Counted from the stretch's first letter, positions 7,191 to 14,404 are shown. The stretch: DNA of 17,799 bases from SMWC01 sp964466315 (GCA_964466315.1 CAYXNS010000050.1:1-17799); one strand, 5' to 3'. Translations and numbers: made by a program. The notes: generated by a model from the sequence alone, not told the origin.

Positions 7191-7868
7191 TTACGTCGAT
7201 AAGAGCAAATAGAACAAAATCAGCCAGACGAGCAGCAGGAAGTGCCAGTAGACCGAACATAATTGGACACTCAGCCGGATACTCGCGATCTGAGTCACAT
7301 CGAGAGACCCGAGTCCCCGCCAGACGCGCAACGTCGTCTTGGCCCAGACCCATAGCCCGCCGAGTAGATGCAGACCGTGCAGTCCGGTGATCAGATAAAA
7401 GAACGTGTTTGCCGGGTTGGTCGCGAGAAAATACCCCGCTGCCGACATCTGCTGCCAGGCGACAACCTGCCCGATAAGAAACACGATCGTGAAGACGCCG
7501 CCTGCTGTCAGGTTGGACTTGACGCCCGCGAGACTATCGTGGCGTGCGGCGTTTCGCGCCAGCTGAAACGCCGCGCTGCCGAGCACGAGGGAGATCGTGT
7601 TGATCCATAACAGCTGCGGGTCCGGTAGCGGCCGCCAATCGGGAAAGGTGGCCCGTTCGACATAGATAATCGTGAAGAGCGAGAAGAGACTCGTTACGAC
7701 GCCGAGGAAAGCCCAGAGGCCAACGCGCTCCGCCGGCATGCCGACGGTGCCGCCTTCGAGATCGATCGGCCCCTTCTCGATCCACGGTTTCGTCCTGAGT
7801 CGGCGCACCAGAAAGAACCACACGAGTATGGCTCCACCGAGCGCAACGAAGAGAACGGAGGCGCTCAC
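7191..7868 (-). CDS. Cytochrome c oxidase subunit III family protein (first of two)
   Basis: 225 residues with about six hydrophobic segments (3-21, 48-70, 85-105, 120-140, 155-178, 203-222). Family signatures are GLHGLHLLGGLWV (162-174) and the C-terminal VQLCSVYWHFLLLVWLILF. Helix V retains the His-Gly-x-His pattern seen in the sister gene, but the two share little identity elsewhere, so they are not a recent duplication. The start is a GTG whose G is shared with the subunit I stop codon (TAGTG, one-base overlap), with GGAG ten bases upstream: translational coupling is likely. It probably packs against subunit I. Whether both subunit III proteins are in the same complex cannot be decided from sequence. 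Confidence 0.88.
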   Translation of the reverse strand: MSASVLFVALGGAILVWFFLVRRLRTKPWIEKGPIDLEGGTVGMPAERVGLWAFLGVVTSLFSLFTIIYVERATFPDWRPLPDPQLLWINTISLVLGSAAFQLARNAARHDSLAGVKSNLTAGGVFTIVFLIGQVVAWQQMSAAGYFLATNPANTFFYLITGLHGLHLLGGLWVWAKTTLRVWRGLGSLDVTQIASIRLSVQLCSVYWHFLLLVWLILFYLLLST

Positions 7869-9628
7869 TAGTGATCAACTCCGTGATCGCGGCCGGCGAT
7901 AACGCCTTCATGCAGTGGTTCGGTCTGCGGGATGAAGTCCTGCTCCTCGCCCGGGACGCTGTAGTCGTATGCCCAGCGGTGGACCTCGGGTAACTCATCG
8001 CGCCAGTTGCCGTGCACGGGCGGCGTGTCTGGTGTCTGCCATTCCAGCGTCGTCCCGCCCCAGGGATTGCTGCTGGCCCTGTCACCTCTGAACACGCTCC
8101 AGACGATATTGACGAGGAAGATCAGTTGGGCGGCGCCCACGATCAGAGCCGCGACCGTGATGCCGGCGTTCAAACTCTGCGCGGAGTCGGGAATGAAATC
8201 GGTCGCGCCGTAGGCGTAATAACGTCGCGGTAGGCCGAGGAATCCGAGGTAATGCATCGGCAGATAAATGGCATAGGTACCCAGCAGTGTGAACCAGAAG
8301 TGCCATTTACCGAGCGTGTTGCTGAACATGCGCCCAGTTATCTTGGGGAACCAGTGGTAGATGCAGGCGAACATGACCAATACTGGGGAGACGCCCATGA
8401 CCATGTGGAAATGTCCGACGACGAAATAGGTGTCGGACAGCGGCAGATCGACCGTGACGTTGCCGAGGAACAGGCCCGTCAGGCCCCCGTGTGTGAACGT
8501 GAAGATGAAACCGATCGCGAACAGCATCGGAACCGTGAGGCGTATGTCGCCCCGCCATAACGTCAGCACCCAGTTGTAGACCTTGAGCGCGGTAGGCACG
8601 GCGATGATCAGCGTCGTCGTTGCGAAGAAGAATCCGAAGTAGGGATTCATGCCGCTGATGTACATGTGGTGCGCCCAGACGATGAAACTCAGCGCGCCGA
8701 TTGCGATGATGGCCCAGACCATCATTCGATAACCGAAGATATTCTTTCTGGCATGTGTGGCGATTACGTCGGACACCATGCCGAACGCCGGCAGCGCGAC
8801 TATGTAGACCTCCGGATGGCCAAAGAACCAGAATAGGTGCTGGAACAGGATCGGGCTGCCGCCTGCGTAGTCGGCTTCCTCTCCCATCGTCAGCATCTCC
8901 GGTATGAAGAAGCTCGTGCCGATGACGCTGTCCAACAGCAGCATCACGCCGGCGACGAGTAAGGCTGGGAACGCTAACAGGCCCACGACCGTCGCGACGA
9001 AGATGCCCCACACCGACAGCGGCATCCGCATCAGCGTCATTCCGCGGCAGCGCGCCTGTAACACGGTCGTCACGTAGTTCAGGCCACCCATCGTAAACGC
9101 GACGATAAAAACGACCAGTGAGAGCAGCATCAAGGCGAGACCCCAGCCAATACCGGGCGTGCCAGGCGAGATGGCCTGGGGCGGATACAGCGTCCAGCCG
9201 GCACCGGTCGGGCCACCCGGAACAAAGAAGCTCGCAACCAGAATCAGTACCGACAACAGAAAGGCCCAGTAGCTCAGCATGTTCATGAATGGGAACACCA
9301 TGTCGCGGGCGCCACACATGAGCGGGATCAGATAGTTGCCGAATCCGCCGAGGAACAGCGCGGTCAACAGATAGATGACCATGATCATGCCGTGGAGCGT
9401 GACGTATTGGTAATAATCGACGGAGTCGATGAACGACACCAAATCCGGGAAGCCCAACTGCAGTCTCATCAGGCTCGACAGTACCATTCCCAGCACTCCG
9501 ACCGTGATGGCGGTTATGCCATATTGGATGGCGATGACTTTATGGTCCTGGCTCCAGATGTACTTCGTGATAAAACTCTGCGGATCATGCAGATGGTGAT
9601 CGCGGTCGGCGATTGCGACATATGCCAT
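7868..9628 (-). CDS. ctaD: Cytochrome c oxidase subunit I (haem-copper, A1 type)
   Basis: 586 residues, 12 or more helices. Visible ligands: H79 (low-spin haem, in LHGMIMV), H271/Y275 in GHPEVY (CuB and the cross-linked Tyr), H320-H321 (CuB, in WAHHMY), H406 and H408 in VVGHFHMVMG (high- and low-spin haems). D channel: N98 and D109 in the GNYLIPLMCGARDM segment, and E273 of GHPEVY, which marks family A1. K channel: K349 in AVPTALKVYNW. The complex reduces O2 to water and pumps protons across the inner membrane. One oddity: the Mg/Mn-site His-Asp pair is S398-D399 here (L-S-D-T-Y-F). The C-terminus is extended by a soluble acidic tail (about 525-586). AGGAG sits about ten bases before the ATG. 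Confidence 0.97.
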   Translation of the reverse strand: MAYVAIADRDHHLHDPQSFITKYIWSQDHKVIAIQYGITAITVGVLGMVLSSLMRLQLGFPDLVSFIDSVDYYQYVTLHGMIMVIYLLTALFLGGFGNYLIPLMCGARDMVFPFMNMLSYWAFLLSVLILVASFFVPGGPTGAGWTLYPPQAISPGTPGIGWGLALMLLSLVVFIVAFTMGGLNYVTTVLQARCRGMTLMRMPLSVWGIFVATVVGLLAFPALLVAGVMLLLDSVIGTSFFIPEMLTMGEEADYAGGSPILFQHLFWFFGHPEVYIVALPAFGMVSDVIATHARKNIFGYRMMVWAIIAIGALSFIVWAHHMYISGMNPYFGFFFATTTLIIAVPTALKVYNWVLTLWRGDIRLTVPMLFAIGFIFTFTHGGLTGLFLGNVTVDLPLSDTYFVVGHFHMVMGVSPVLVMFACIYHWFPKITGRMFSNTLGKWHFWFTLLGTYAIYLPMHYLGFLGLPRRYYAYGATDFIPDSAQSLNAGITVAALIVGAAQLIFLVNIVWSVFRGDRASSNPWGGTTLEWQTPDTPPVHGNWRDELPEVHRWAYDYSVPGEEQDFIPQTEPLHEGVIAGRDHGVDH

Positions 9629-9716
9629 TAGAACTTTCTCCTGGCTGTTCTTCTAAAACGCTGATTGAGGTGGCGTTTCGTTTTATTAACTACGCTGGTT
9701 TCTGATCCGTACACGA
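9629..9716 (-). other. 88-base spacer between oxidase subunits II and I
   Basis: The spacer is unusually long for this operon. It contains AAACGC (about 9657-9662) and GCGTTT (about 9674-9679), a 6-bp inverted repeat with an 11-base loop, plus the AGGAG ribosome-binding site of subunit I. It may be an mRNA processing or attenuation hairpin adjusting the II:I ratio; this is speculative. Confidence 0.3.
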
Positions 9717-11069
9717 TTACAGCATGTTGAGATAGGCGACCAGATCATTGATGGTCTGATCGTCGCGTAGAACGTCTACCATCATCATCATCTGGTGGCC
9801 GTATGCATCGCCCGGGTGAGCTCCGCGAATACCGGCTCGGAAATTCTGAAGCTGTCTTACCAGGTACCAGTCGGTCATTCCCGCCAGGCCTGGCGCGTTC
9901 AGCGCCCATATCCCCTGGCCATCGGCACCGTGACACACTGTGCAAGTCCGATAAAGCTCCTCGCCTCGCTCGGCATCGCCTACGACCGTCGCCGGTGACG
10001 GTTCCGACGGCAATGATCCGATGTAAGCGACGATGTTCTCGATTGCCGTGTCGTCGGGTACTGCGACCATGATCGGCACCATCGTCGCACCGAAGATATC
10101 GCCCTCACCCGTGCCGCGCACACCATCCTTGAAGTACTGAATCTGGCGGCGGAGGTACCAGGGTTCCTGGCCCGTAATCTTTGGTGCATTTAACGCTTGC
10201 AGGCCTTGGCCGTCGGGGCCGTGGCAGGCCGCACAGATCGCGTAGGCGGCTTGGCCGGCTTCCGGATCGCCGGCGGGCCGGGCCGCAAGCTCGGCGTAGG
10301 TCGGTTGGGTCGCGAGCCAGGCATCGAACTCGCTACGTTCTTCGACGATGACCGATCCGCGCATCGCGTAGTGCGCGAGGCCACACAGCTCTTCGCAGAG
10401 AATCTCGTAGGTGCCGGGCACTGTCGGCGTAAACCATGCATAGGTAACCATGCCCGGGACGAGGTCCATCTTGATGCGGAATTGCGGTACCGCGAAGTCG
10501 TGCAGGACGTCCTTGGAACGCAGCAGTGTTTTAACCGGCTGGTCGAGCGGCAGATGCATTACGGGATTGGCGACGAGGATGTCATCCTGGCCCGTAGGGT
10601 CCTCCGGATCCATCCCGAATGGATTCGTCTCACTGAGATGCCGGATACCGGTATCGCCGAAGGCCCCGTCTTCGCCGGGGTACCGATAACTCCAGTGCCA
10701 TTGCTGACCGACGACTTCAACCTCGATCGCGTCGTCCGGCACTGTGACGAACTCGCCCCAAACCACGAGGCCGGGCGCGAGCATTGCGACGACACCGACG
10801 GCCGTGATGATGCTCAGCCAGGATTCGAGTTTCGTATTCTCGGGATTGTAGTCCGCCTTCTGCCCCTGCTTGTGGCGGAAACGAATGATGCAGTATGCGA
10901 GGAACAGGTTGACGGCAACGAACACGACGCCCGTAACGATGAGCGTGATATCGATCGTTGTATCGATGAGGCTCCAGTTCGACGCGAGCGGTGTGAAGTA
11001 CCACGGACTCAAGAAATGAAACAACAGAGAGCCGAGCACCAGTAGGATGATTACAATTGCTAGAGGCAT
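9717..11069 (-). CDS. ctaC: Cytochrome c oxidase subunit II fused to two cytochrome c domains
   Basis: 450 residues; ordinary subunit II is about 250-300. Helices: an extra N-terminal segment (about 2-20), then the two usual hairpin helices (39-60 and 84-104). The CuA cupredoxin domain (about 115-245) has GQQWHWSYRYP, H190, and C225-E-E227-L-C229 with H233 and M236, so the binuclear CuA site is complete. Two class I cytochrome c domains follow: C279-A-A-C282-H283 with a candidate axial Met at 330/334, and C376-T-V-C379-H380 with candidate Met at 427-430. The two domains resemble each other (both have a GQG-x-x-ALNAP stretch and W-Y-L-x-R-Q), so they arose by duplication, as in c4-like dihaem proteins. 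They probably relay electrons to CuA from a periplasmic donor such as the azurin encoded next door. AAGGA precedes the ATG. Confidence 0.96.
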   Translation of the reverse strand: MPLAIVIILLVLGSLLFHFLSPWYFTPLASNWSLIDTTIDITLIVTGVVFVAVNLFLAYCIIRFRHKQGQKADYNPENTKLESWLSIITAVGVVAMLAPGLVVWGEFVTVPDDAIEVEVVGQQWHWSYRYPGEDGAFGDTGIRHLSETNPFGMDPEDPTGQDDILVANPVMHLPLDQPVKTLLRSKDVLHDFAVPQFRIKMDLVPGMVTYAWFTPTVPGTYEILCEELCGLAHYAMRGSVIVEERSEFDAWLATQPTYAELAARPAGDPEAGQAAYAICAACHGPDGQGLQALNAPKITGQEPWYLRRQIQYFKDGVRGTGEGDIFGATMVPIMVAVPDDTAIENIVAYIGSLPSEPSPATVVGDAERGEELYRTCTVCHGADGQGIWALNAPGLAGMTDWYLVRQLQNFRAGIRGAHPGDAYGHQMMMMVDVLRDDQTINDLVAYLNML

Positions 11070-11155
11070 ACCTTTAGAATCCTTATGTTCTAGTAATCGC
11101 CGCGAACCCGGGAGTTAGATCTATTGGTGCTATTTTATCAGGCTTTAGACTAATT
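11070..11155 (-). other. 86-base spacer between azurin and subunit II
   Basis: TTAGA (11145-11149) and TCTAA (11155-11159) form a small hairpin overlapping the azurin stop codon. On the minus strand the spacer contains GATAAAAT, a possible -10, but without a recognisable -35. A promoter internal to the operon is possible; a terminator with a T-run is not visible, so read-through from azurin into the oxidase genes is expected. Confidence 0.3.
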
Positions 11156-11620
11156 CTAAACACACGGCTCTGATCCACACACGATGAACTTGCCGTTCAT
11201 CAACACATAGTGGCCCGGGAAAGAACAGAAGTAGGTGTAGTCACCGCCTGGCTCAAGTCCAGAGAGATCGAACGTCACCGAAGTCTCTTCGCCGCCGCCG
11301 ATTATATTCGTGGTGGCGAGTACGCGGGGATCGCCCTCGGGCAGGTACTCCGGCGGTCCCGCGGTCTGTCCGGCTGCCGCGACGGGCATGTAATCGGCCG
11401 TCGTCGTCAGCACCCAGTTATGACCCATTACATTCGCCGGAAGCATGCCGGTGTGTACCAGGTTTATCGTCACTTCGTCGCATACGGTGCTCACGCGCAT
11501 CTCGGCGAGGTTGAATTGCAGCAGGTCGTTCCCTTCGATGGTCTGGGTACATTCCTGACCCCATGCTGATCCGCACAGCATCCACCCTGCCAGCGCGAGG
11601 ATGGCAAAGCTCATTCTCAC
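11156..11620 (-). CDS. azu: Azurin (type 1 blue copper protein)
   Basis: 154 residues with a Sec signal peptide (core about 4-19, cleavage after AWG, residue 21), giving a mature protein of about 133. All type 1 copper ligands are in azurin context: H67 (NVMGHNWVL), C132, H137 and M141 (FCSFPGHYVLMNG), and the axial-carbonyl Gly66. C24 and C47 reproduce the usual N-terminal disulfide; mature numbering gives C3, C26, H46. The mid region (residues 75-100) that differs among azurins is Pro/Gly-rich here. Odd: the C-terminus continues past the usual end with CGSEPC, a second possible disulfide. Azurin is a periplasmic one-electron carrier; its place before the oxidase operon suggests it donates to the oxidase. 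The GTG start at 11620 has GAGAG ten bases upstream; an ATG two codons later is possible. Confidence 0.95.
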   Translation of the reverse strand: MRMSFAILALAGWMLCGSAWGQECTQTIEGNDLLQFNLAEMRVSTVCDEVTINLVHTGMLPANVMGHNWVLTTTADYMPVAAAGQTAGPPEYLPEGDPRVLATTNIIGGGEETSVTFDLSGLEPGGDYTYFCSFPGHYVLMNGKFIVCGSEPCV

Positions 11621-11742
11621 TTGTTAATAACTCTCATTCCGGAGGCCTGGGTCCTTGCGGGCGCAATGTTATCAGAACCGCGTCATAGGGGTAATGGGTA
11701 AGGGCTGAGACCGGCGGTAATTTCCGCCTACCGACGGTGGTT
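11621..11742 (-). promoter_or_regulatory. Spacer upstream of azurin with palindromes
   Basis: 122 bases between the binding-protein gene and azurin. GGCGG (11713-11717) / CCGCC (11724-11728) is a 5-bp hairpin just after the upstream stop codon, but no T-run follows it on the transcribed strand. TTGCG-GG-CGCAA (11655-11666) is a perfect palindrome about 35 bases before the azurin start and a candidate operator. No clear sigma-70 boxes were found. Confidence 0.35.
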
Positions 11743-12834
11743 TTAGAGACCCGTCGTCTCGAGGAATGCCTGTTCGGAAATCTGCTGCCAGGGGCGGGAG
11801 CGCTCCATGAATATTCGGTAGGAATCCCAGATCTTGGCGGACAACGGATCGCGGGCCGCAAGATCGTCCATGACCTCGTGCGTGAGCTCCTTGAGCCGCG
11901 CGAGTACGGCGTCGGGAAACCGCCTGAGCTCCACGGAGTCATCTGCCGCTATCTGCTCGAGTGCCGCTGCGTTGCGGGCGGTGTACTCGGAGAGCATATC
12001 CAGATTCGCCGCCTGGCAGGCGACGCGGAGGACAGCCTGCAAGTCTGGGGGCAGGCTGTCATAGGCTTCCTGATTCACCGTACATTCTATGACTGACCCC
12101 GGCTCGTGCCAGCCGGGGTAGTAGTAGTAGCGCGCGGCTTGGTGTAGGCCGAATGCGACGTCGTTGTATGGCCCGACCCACTCCGTTGCATCGATCACAC
12201 CGGTTTGCAGAGAGGTAAAGATCTCCGAGCCGGCGATAACGACGGGTATGCCACCGGCCCGTTGCAGGACTTCGCCGCCGATACCCGGCAGCCGCATCCT
12301 GAGTCCGCGAAGGTCTTCGATGCTCTCGATGGGCCGGTTGAACCAGCCACCCATCTGCACGCCCGAGCCCCCGACTGCAAAAGGTCGTATGCCGAAGGGC
12401 CGGTAGACTTCCTCCCAGAGTTCCATGCCGCCGCCGTAATAGAGCCAGGCATTGGTCTCGAGGGCATTCATTCCGAATGGGATCGTCGTGAAGAATTGCG
12501 AGGCTTCGGCCTTGCCGCGCCAATAGTAGGCACCACCGTGGCCGAGCTCAGCCGTGCCGCTCGAGACTGCATCGAAGATCTCCAGTGCCGGCACGAGCGC
12601 CCCGGCTGCGTAGATTTCGACCTCGAGACGTCCGCCGCTGAGTTCGGCGAGATAGCCCGCGAGCGTATTGGCGCCCGTCCCGAGTCCCGGGAAGTTCGGC
12701 GGCCAGGCAGTGACCATCTTCCAGGAGAACCGCTCCTCTGAATTTGCAATCATGGCGCCGCGCTCGTCCTGCTGCGTGCAGGCCGAGAGCGCGGCACCAC
12801 CCGCCACGCCTGTGATGAACTCGCGTCGTCTCAT
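11743..12834 (-). CDS. TRAP-transporter solute-binding lipoprotein (DctP/TakP-like)
   Basis: 363 residues. The leader MRRREFITGVAGGAALSAC19 combines a twin-arginine motif (R-R-R-E-F) with a perfect lipobox (L-S-A-C), so it is probably exported folded by Tat and lipid-anchored. The body is a DctP-family binding protein: FSWKMVTAWP at the N-terminus, GRLEVEIYAAGALVPALE, LRGLRMRLPG with R181 (family Arg that binds the ligand carboxylate) and the ATEWVGPYNDV signature at about 216-226, which is characteristic of the TakP/lactate-binding subgroup. A 2-oxo acid or lactate is the likely ligand, by family. The DctQ and DctM membrane subunits are not within the window, so it is an orphan here. It lies 122 bases upstream of azurin on the same strand but probably belongs to a separate transcript. 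Confidence 0.92.
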   Translation of the reverse strand: MRRREFITGVAGGAALSACTQQDERGAMIANSEERFSWKMVTAWPPNFPGLGTGANTLAGYLAELSGGRLEVEIYAAGALVPALEIFDAVSSGTAELGHGGAYYWRGKAEASQFFTTIPFGMNALETNAWLYYGGGMELWEEVYRPFGIRPFAVGGSGVQMGGWFNRPIESIEDLRGLRMRLPGIGGEVLQRAGGIPVVIAGSEIFTSLQTGVIDATEWVGPYNDVAFGLHQAARYYYYPGWHEPGSVIECTVNQEAYDSLPPDLQAVLRVACQAANLDMLSEYTARNAAALEQIAADDSVELRRFPDAVLARLKELTHEVMDDLAARDPLSAKIWDSYRIFMERSRPWQQISEQAFLETTGL

Positions 12835-13238
12835 TGCGGCAAACTCTCATCGCTTGGATGGCACACACCAATACCAGACTCGATCGCCAGCGCCTAGCCA
12901 TTCCGACAAATCCCACTGTGAACCGTATTAGTCGTAAAAAAAGTATTTAAACACCATAATTAAAAATAATTTAATAAAGTGGGAATAACAGTCACAATAT
13001 ATGGAATATTGATATGAAAAGTGGAAAATTAATTCAATTTCGGCGTTGTAGGTGGCCGGAGCTCCCCACGCCACTTCCCTGCTGTGTGCTACCGGTCGGT
13101 TACCCAACGCCACTATCGCACGCTGATGGCCGCAGGAGATGCCCCGAATGGCGCCGAAGCAGTCAAAAACACCCGCCATTCGTGGCCTTGCCGCCTCCGT
13201 CCCACTAGGTCAAAGTATGCGCGCCTCGAGGAGTGCAG
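12835..13238. other. Divergent intergenic region with an AT-rich island
   Basis: 404 bases between divergent genes. From about 12935 to 13040 I count 20 G/C in 106 bases (about 19%), against roughly 60% in neighbouring genes. The island contains A-tracts, TTTAAA, TAATTTAATAAA and AATATTGATAT runs and is a natural place for divergent promoters or binding of IHF/H-NS-like proteins. The rest (13041-13226) is GC-rich and has no convincing gene. GAGGAG at 13228-13233 is the dtd ribosome-binding site. Confidence 0.6.
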
Positions 13239-13688
13239 ATGATCGGGTTGTTACAACGAGTGAGTCGAGCCGATGTCGTTGTCGACGGCGAGACCATCGC
13301 CCGTATCGGCACGGGGCTCGCGGTGCTCGTGGGCGTGGAGCGAGGCGACACGGGCCGGGAGGCTTCAAGATTACTCGAACGGCTGTTGGCATACCGGGTT
13401 TTCGCCGACTCGGAGGGGCGCATGAATCTGAGCGTTTGCGACATCGGTGGTGAGCTTCTACTCGTGCCGCAGTTCACGCTGGCCGCTGATACCGGGAAGG
13501 GAAATCGTCCAGGATTCTCCAGGGCTGCCGAGCCCGAGCGCGGCCGGGAGCTGTTCGACACACTCGTCCGCGAGGCTGAACGCTCCGAAATCGCGACGGC
13601 GTACGGCCGGTTCGGCGCTATGATGCAGGTGAACCTGTCGAACGAAGGCCCGGTCACGTTTTGGCTCAGAGCGCCCCCGAGCGCGTAG
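13239..13688 (+). CDS. dtd: D-aminoacyl-tRNA deacylase
   Basis: 149 residues, the normal length for the family, from the ATG at 13239 (GAGGAG five bases upstream); the GTG two codons earlier overlaps that site. The enzyme hydrolyses D-amino acids mischarged on tRNA in the cytoplasm. Recognised segments: MIGLLQRVSRADVVVDGE, GTGLAVLVGVE, LLAYRVFADSEGRMNLSVCD, the active-site strand P-Q-F-T-L-A-A-D-T (E. coli has S-Q-F-T-L, so a Pro replaces the Ser), NRPGFSRAA, and FGAMMQVNLSNEGPVTFWL containing the Gly-cisPro motif that excludes L-aminoacyl substrates. It is 66 bases upstream of tatA on the same strand. Confidence 0.96.
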   Translation: MIGLLQRVSRADVVVDGETIARIGTGLAVLVGVERGDTGREASRLLERLLAYRVFADSEGRMNLSVCDIGGELLLVPQFTLAADTGKGNRPGFSRAAEPERGRELFDTLVREAERSEIATAYGRFGAMMQVNLSNEGPVTFWLRAPPSA

Positions 13689-13715
13689 GCGGACAGCGCT
13701 CTCCCTGGCCTTTCG

Positions 13716-13721
13716 CGTATG
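13716..13721 (+). promoter_or_regulatory. Candidate -10 box for the tat genes
   Basis: TATGAT lies 33 bases upstream of the tatA ATG in the dtd-tatA spacer. No good -35 is visible at 16-18 bp, so a tat promoter here is only suggested; read-through from dtd is equally possible. Confidence 0.3.
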
Positions 13722-13754
13722 ATTACCTGTTGGAATTGAGCTTGGAGAGTTGAA

Positions 13755-14009
13755 ATGGGATTAGGTGGGATAAGCATGTGGCAGCTGCTTATCATTCTGC
13801 TCATCGTCGTATTGATCTTCGGTACGAAACGGCTGAAGTCGATCGGCGGTGACCTGGGTGGCGCGCTGAAAAGTTTTCGTAAGGCCATGGACTCCGACGA
13901 CAAGGATGATGGAGACGGCGGGAGCGATGGCGGAGAGCCGCAACGACTCGAAGAAAGCCAACCCGACGCGGAGTTCGAAGAGCAGAAGGATAAGAGCGAA
14001 AGTAGCTAG
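13755..14009 (+). CDS. tatA: Sec-independent translocase protein TatA
   Basis: 84 residues. A short N-terminal transmembrane helix (about 8-22, MWQLLIILLIVVLIFG) is followed by the conserved F-G-T-K-R-L hinge and an amphipathic helix (LKSIGGDLGGALKSFRKAM), then a very acidic Asp/Gly/Glu-rich tail (45-84). TatA oligomers form the translocation site for folded twin-arginine proteins in the inner membrane. GGAGAG precedes the ATG. tatB starts five bases after the stop. Predicted clients in this window are the aldo/keto reductase and the TRAP binding protein. Confidence 0.96.
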   Translation: MGLGGISMWQLLIILLIVVLIFGTKRLKSIGGDLGGALKSFRKAMDSDDKDDGDGGSDGGEPQRLEESQPDAEFEEQKDKSESS

Positions 14010-14014
14010 GCCAG

Positions 14015-14404
14015 ATGTTCGACGTCGGATTTTGGGAACTCGCACTGATATTCCTCGTGGGCCTGATGATTTTGGGCCCGAAGCGTTTGCCGCGCGTCGC
14101 GAGCCAAATTGGCCGTTGGGTCGGGCGTGCGCGCCGCACGGCAATTAGCCTCCGCCGCCAGCTCGAGCAGGAAATCGCAACGGCCGACGCGCCGCCGCCG
14201 AAACGCAAACCCACCCATATCAAGCCCGTGAATAGTCCGGCGGCCACGAAAGACGAAGAAGACACGGGGGGCGACGATGCTGAACTGTCTGTCGACGCTT
14301 CGGCAGATGAAACTGAAGCGGCACCGGCGGCAACGTCCGATGCATTACCCACAATGGACGAGGAAGCCGACAAAGACGCTGGCGGAACGGCTGGCGGTTC
14401 ATGA
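14015..14404 (+). CDS. tatB: Sec-independent translocase protein TatB
   Basis: 129 residues. MFDVGFWELALIFLVGLMIL is the TatB-type N-terminal helix, with the conserved Glu (E8), followed by G-P-K-R-L-P and a longer amphipathic helix (RVASQIGRWVGRARRTAISLRR, shown here only as a region of about 26-50). The tail from about 70 is Asp/Glu/Ala-rich and low in complexity, as usual. TatB pairs with TatC in the receptor complex for twin-arginine signals. Its stop codon overlaps the tatC start by four bases (ATGA), indicating translational coupling. Confidence 0.95.
   Translation: MFDVGFWELALIFLVGLMILGPKRLPRVASQIGRWVGRARRTAISLRRQLEQEIATADAPPPKRKPTHIKPVNSPAATKDEEDTGGDDAELSVDASADETEAAPAATSDALPTMDEEADKDAGGTAGGS

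Noticed and set aside
8307..9317. 336-codon minus-strand frame inside subunit I
   Set aside because: It is a shifted frame of the oxidase gene on the same strand, Arg/His-rich, without any family signature.
9780..9800. CAT repeat tract near the end of the subunit II gene
   Set aside because: It simply encodes the run of Met residues at 427-430, one of which is the likely haem ligand; not an independent repeat.
10197..11045. 282-codon + strand frame opposite subunit II
   Set aside because: Antisense shadow: the minus strand carries CuA and haem c motifs throughout this span.
11713..11728. Hairpin after the TRAP binding-protein gene as an intrinsic terminator
   Set aside because: Only a 5-bp stem and no T-run on the transcribed strand, so termination is not supported.
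12928..13179. 83-codon minus-strand frame across the AT-rich island
   Set aside because: Composition changes abruptly halfway, the end follows the AT-rich tract (F/Y/K-rich), and there is no ribosome-binding site or motif.
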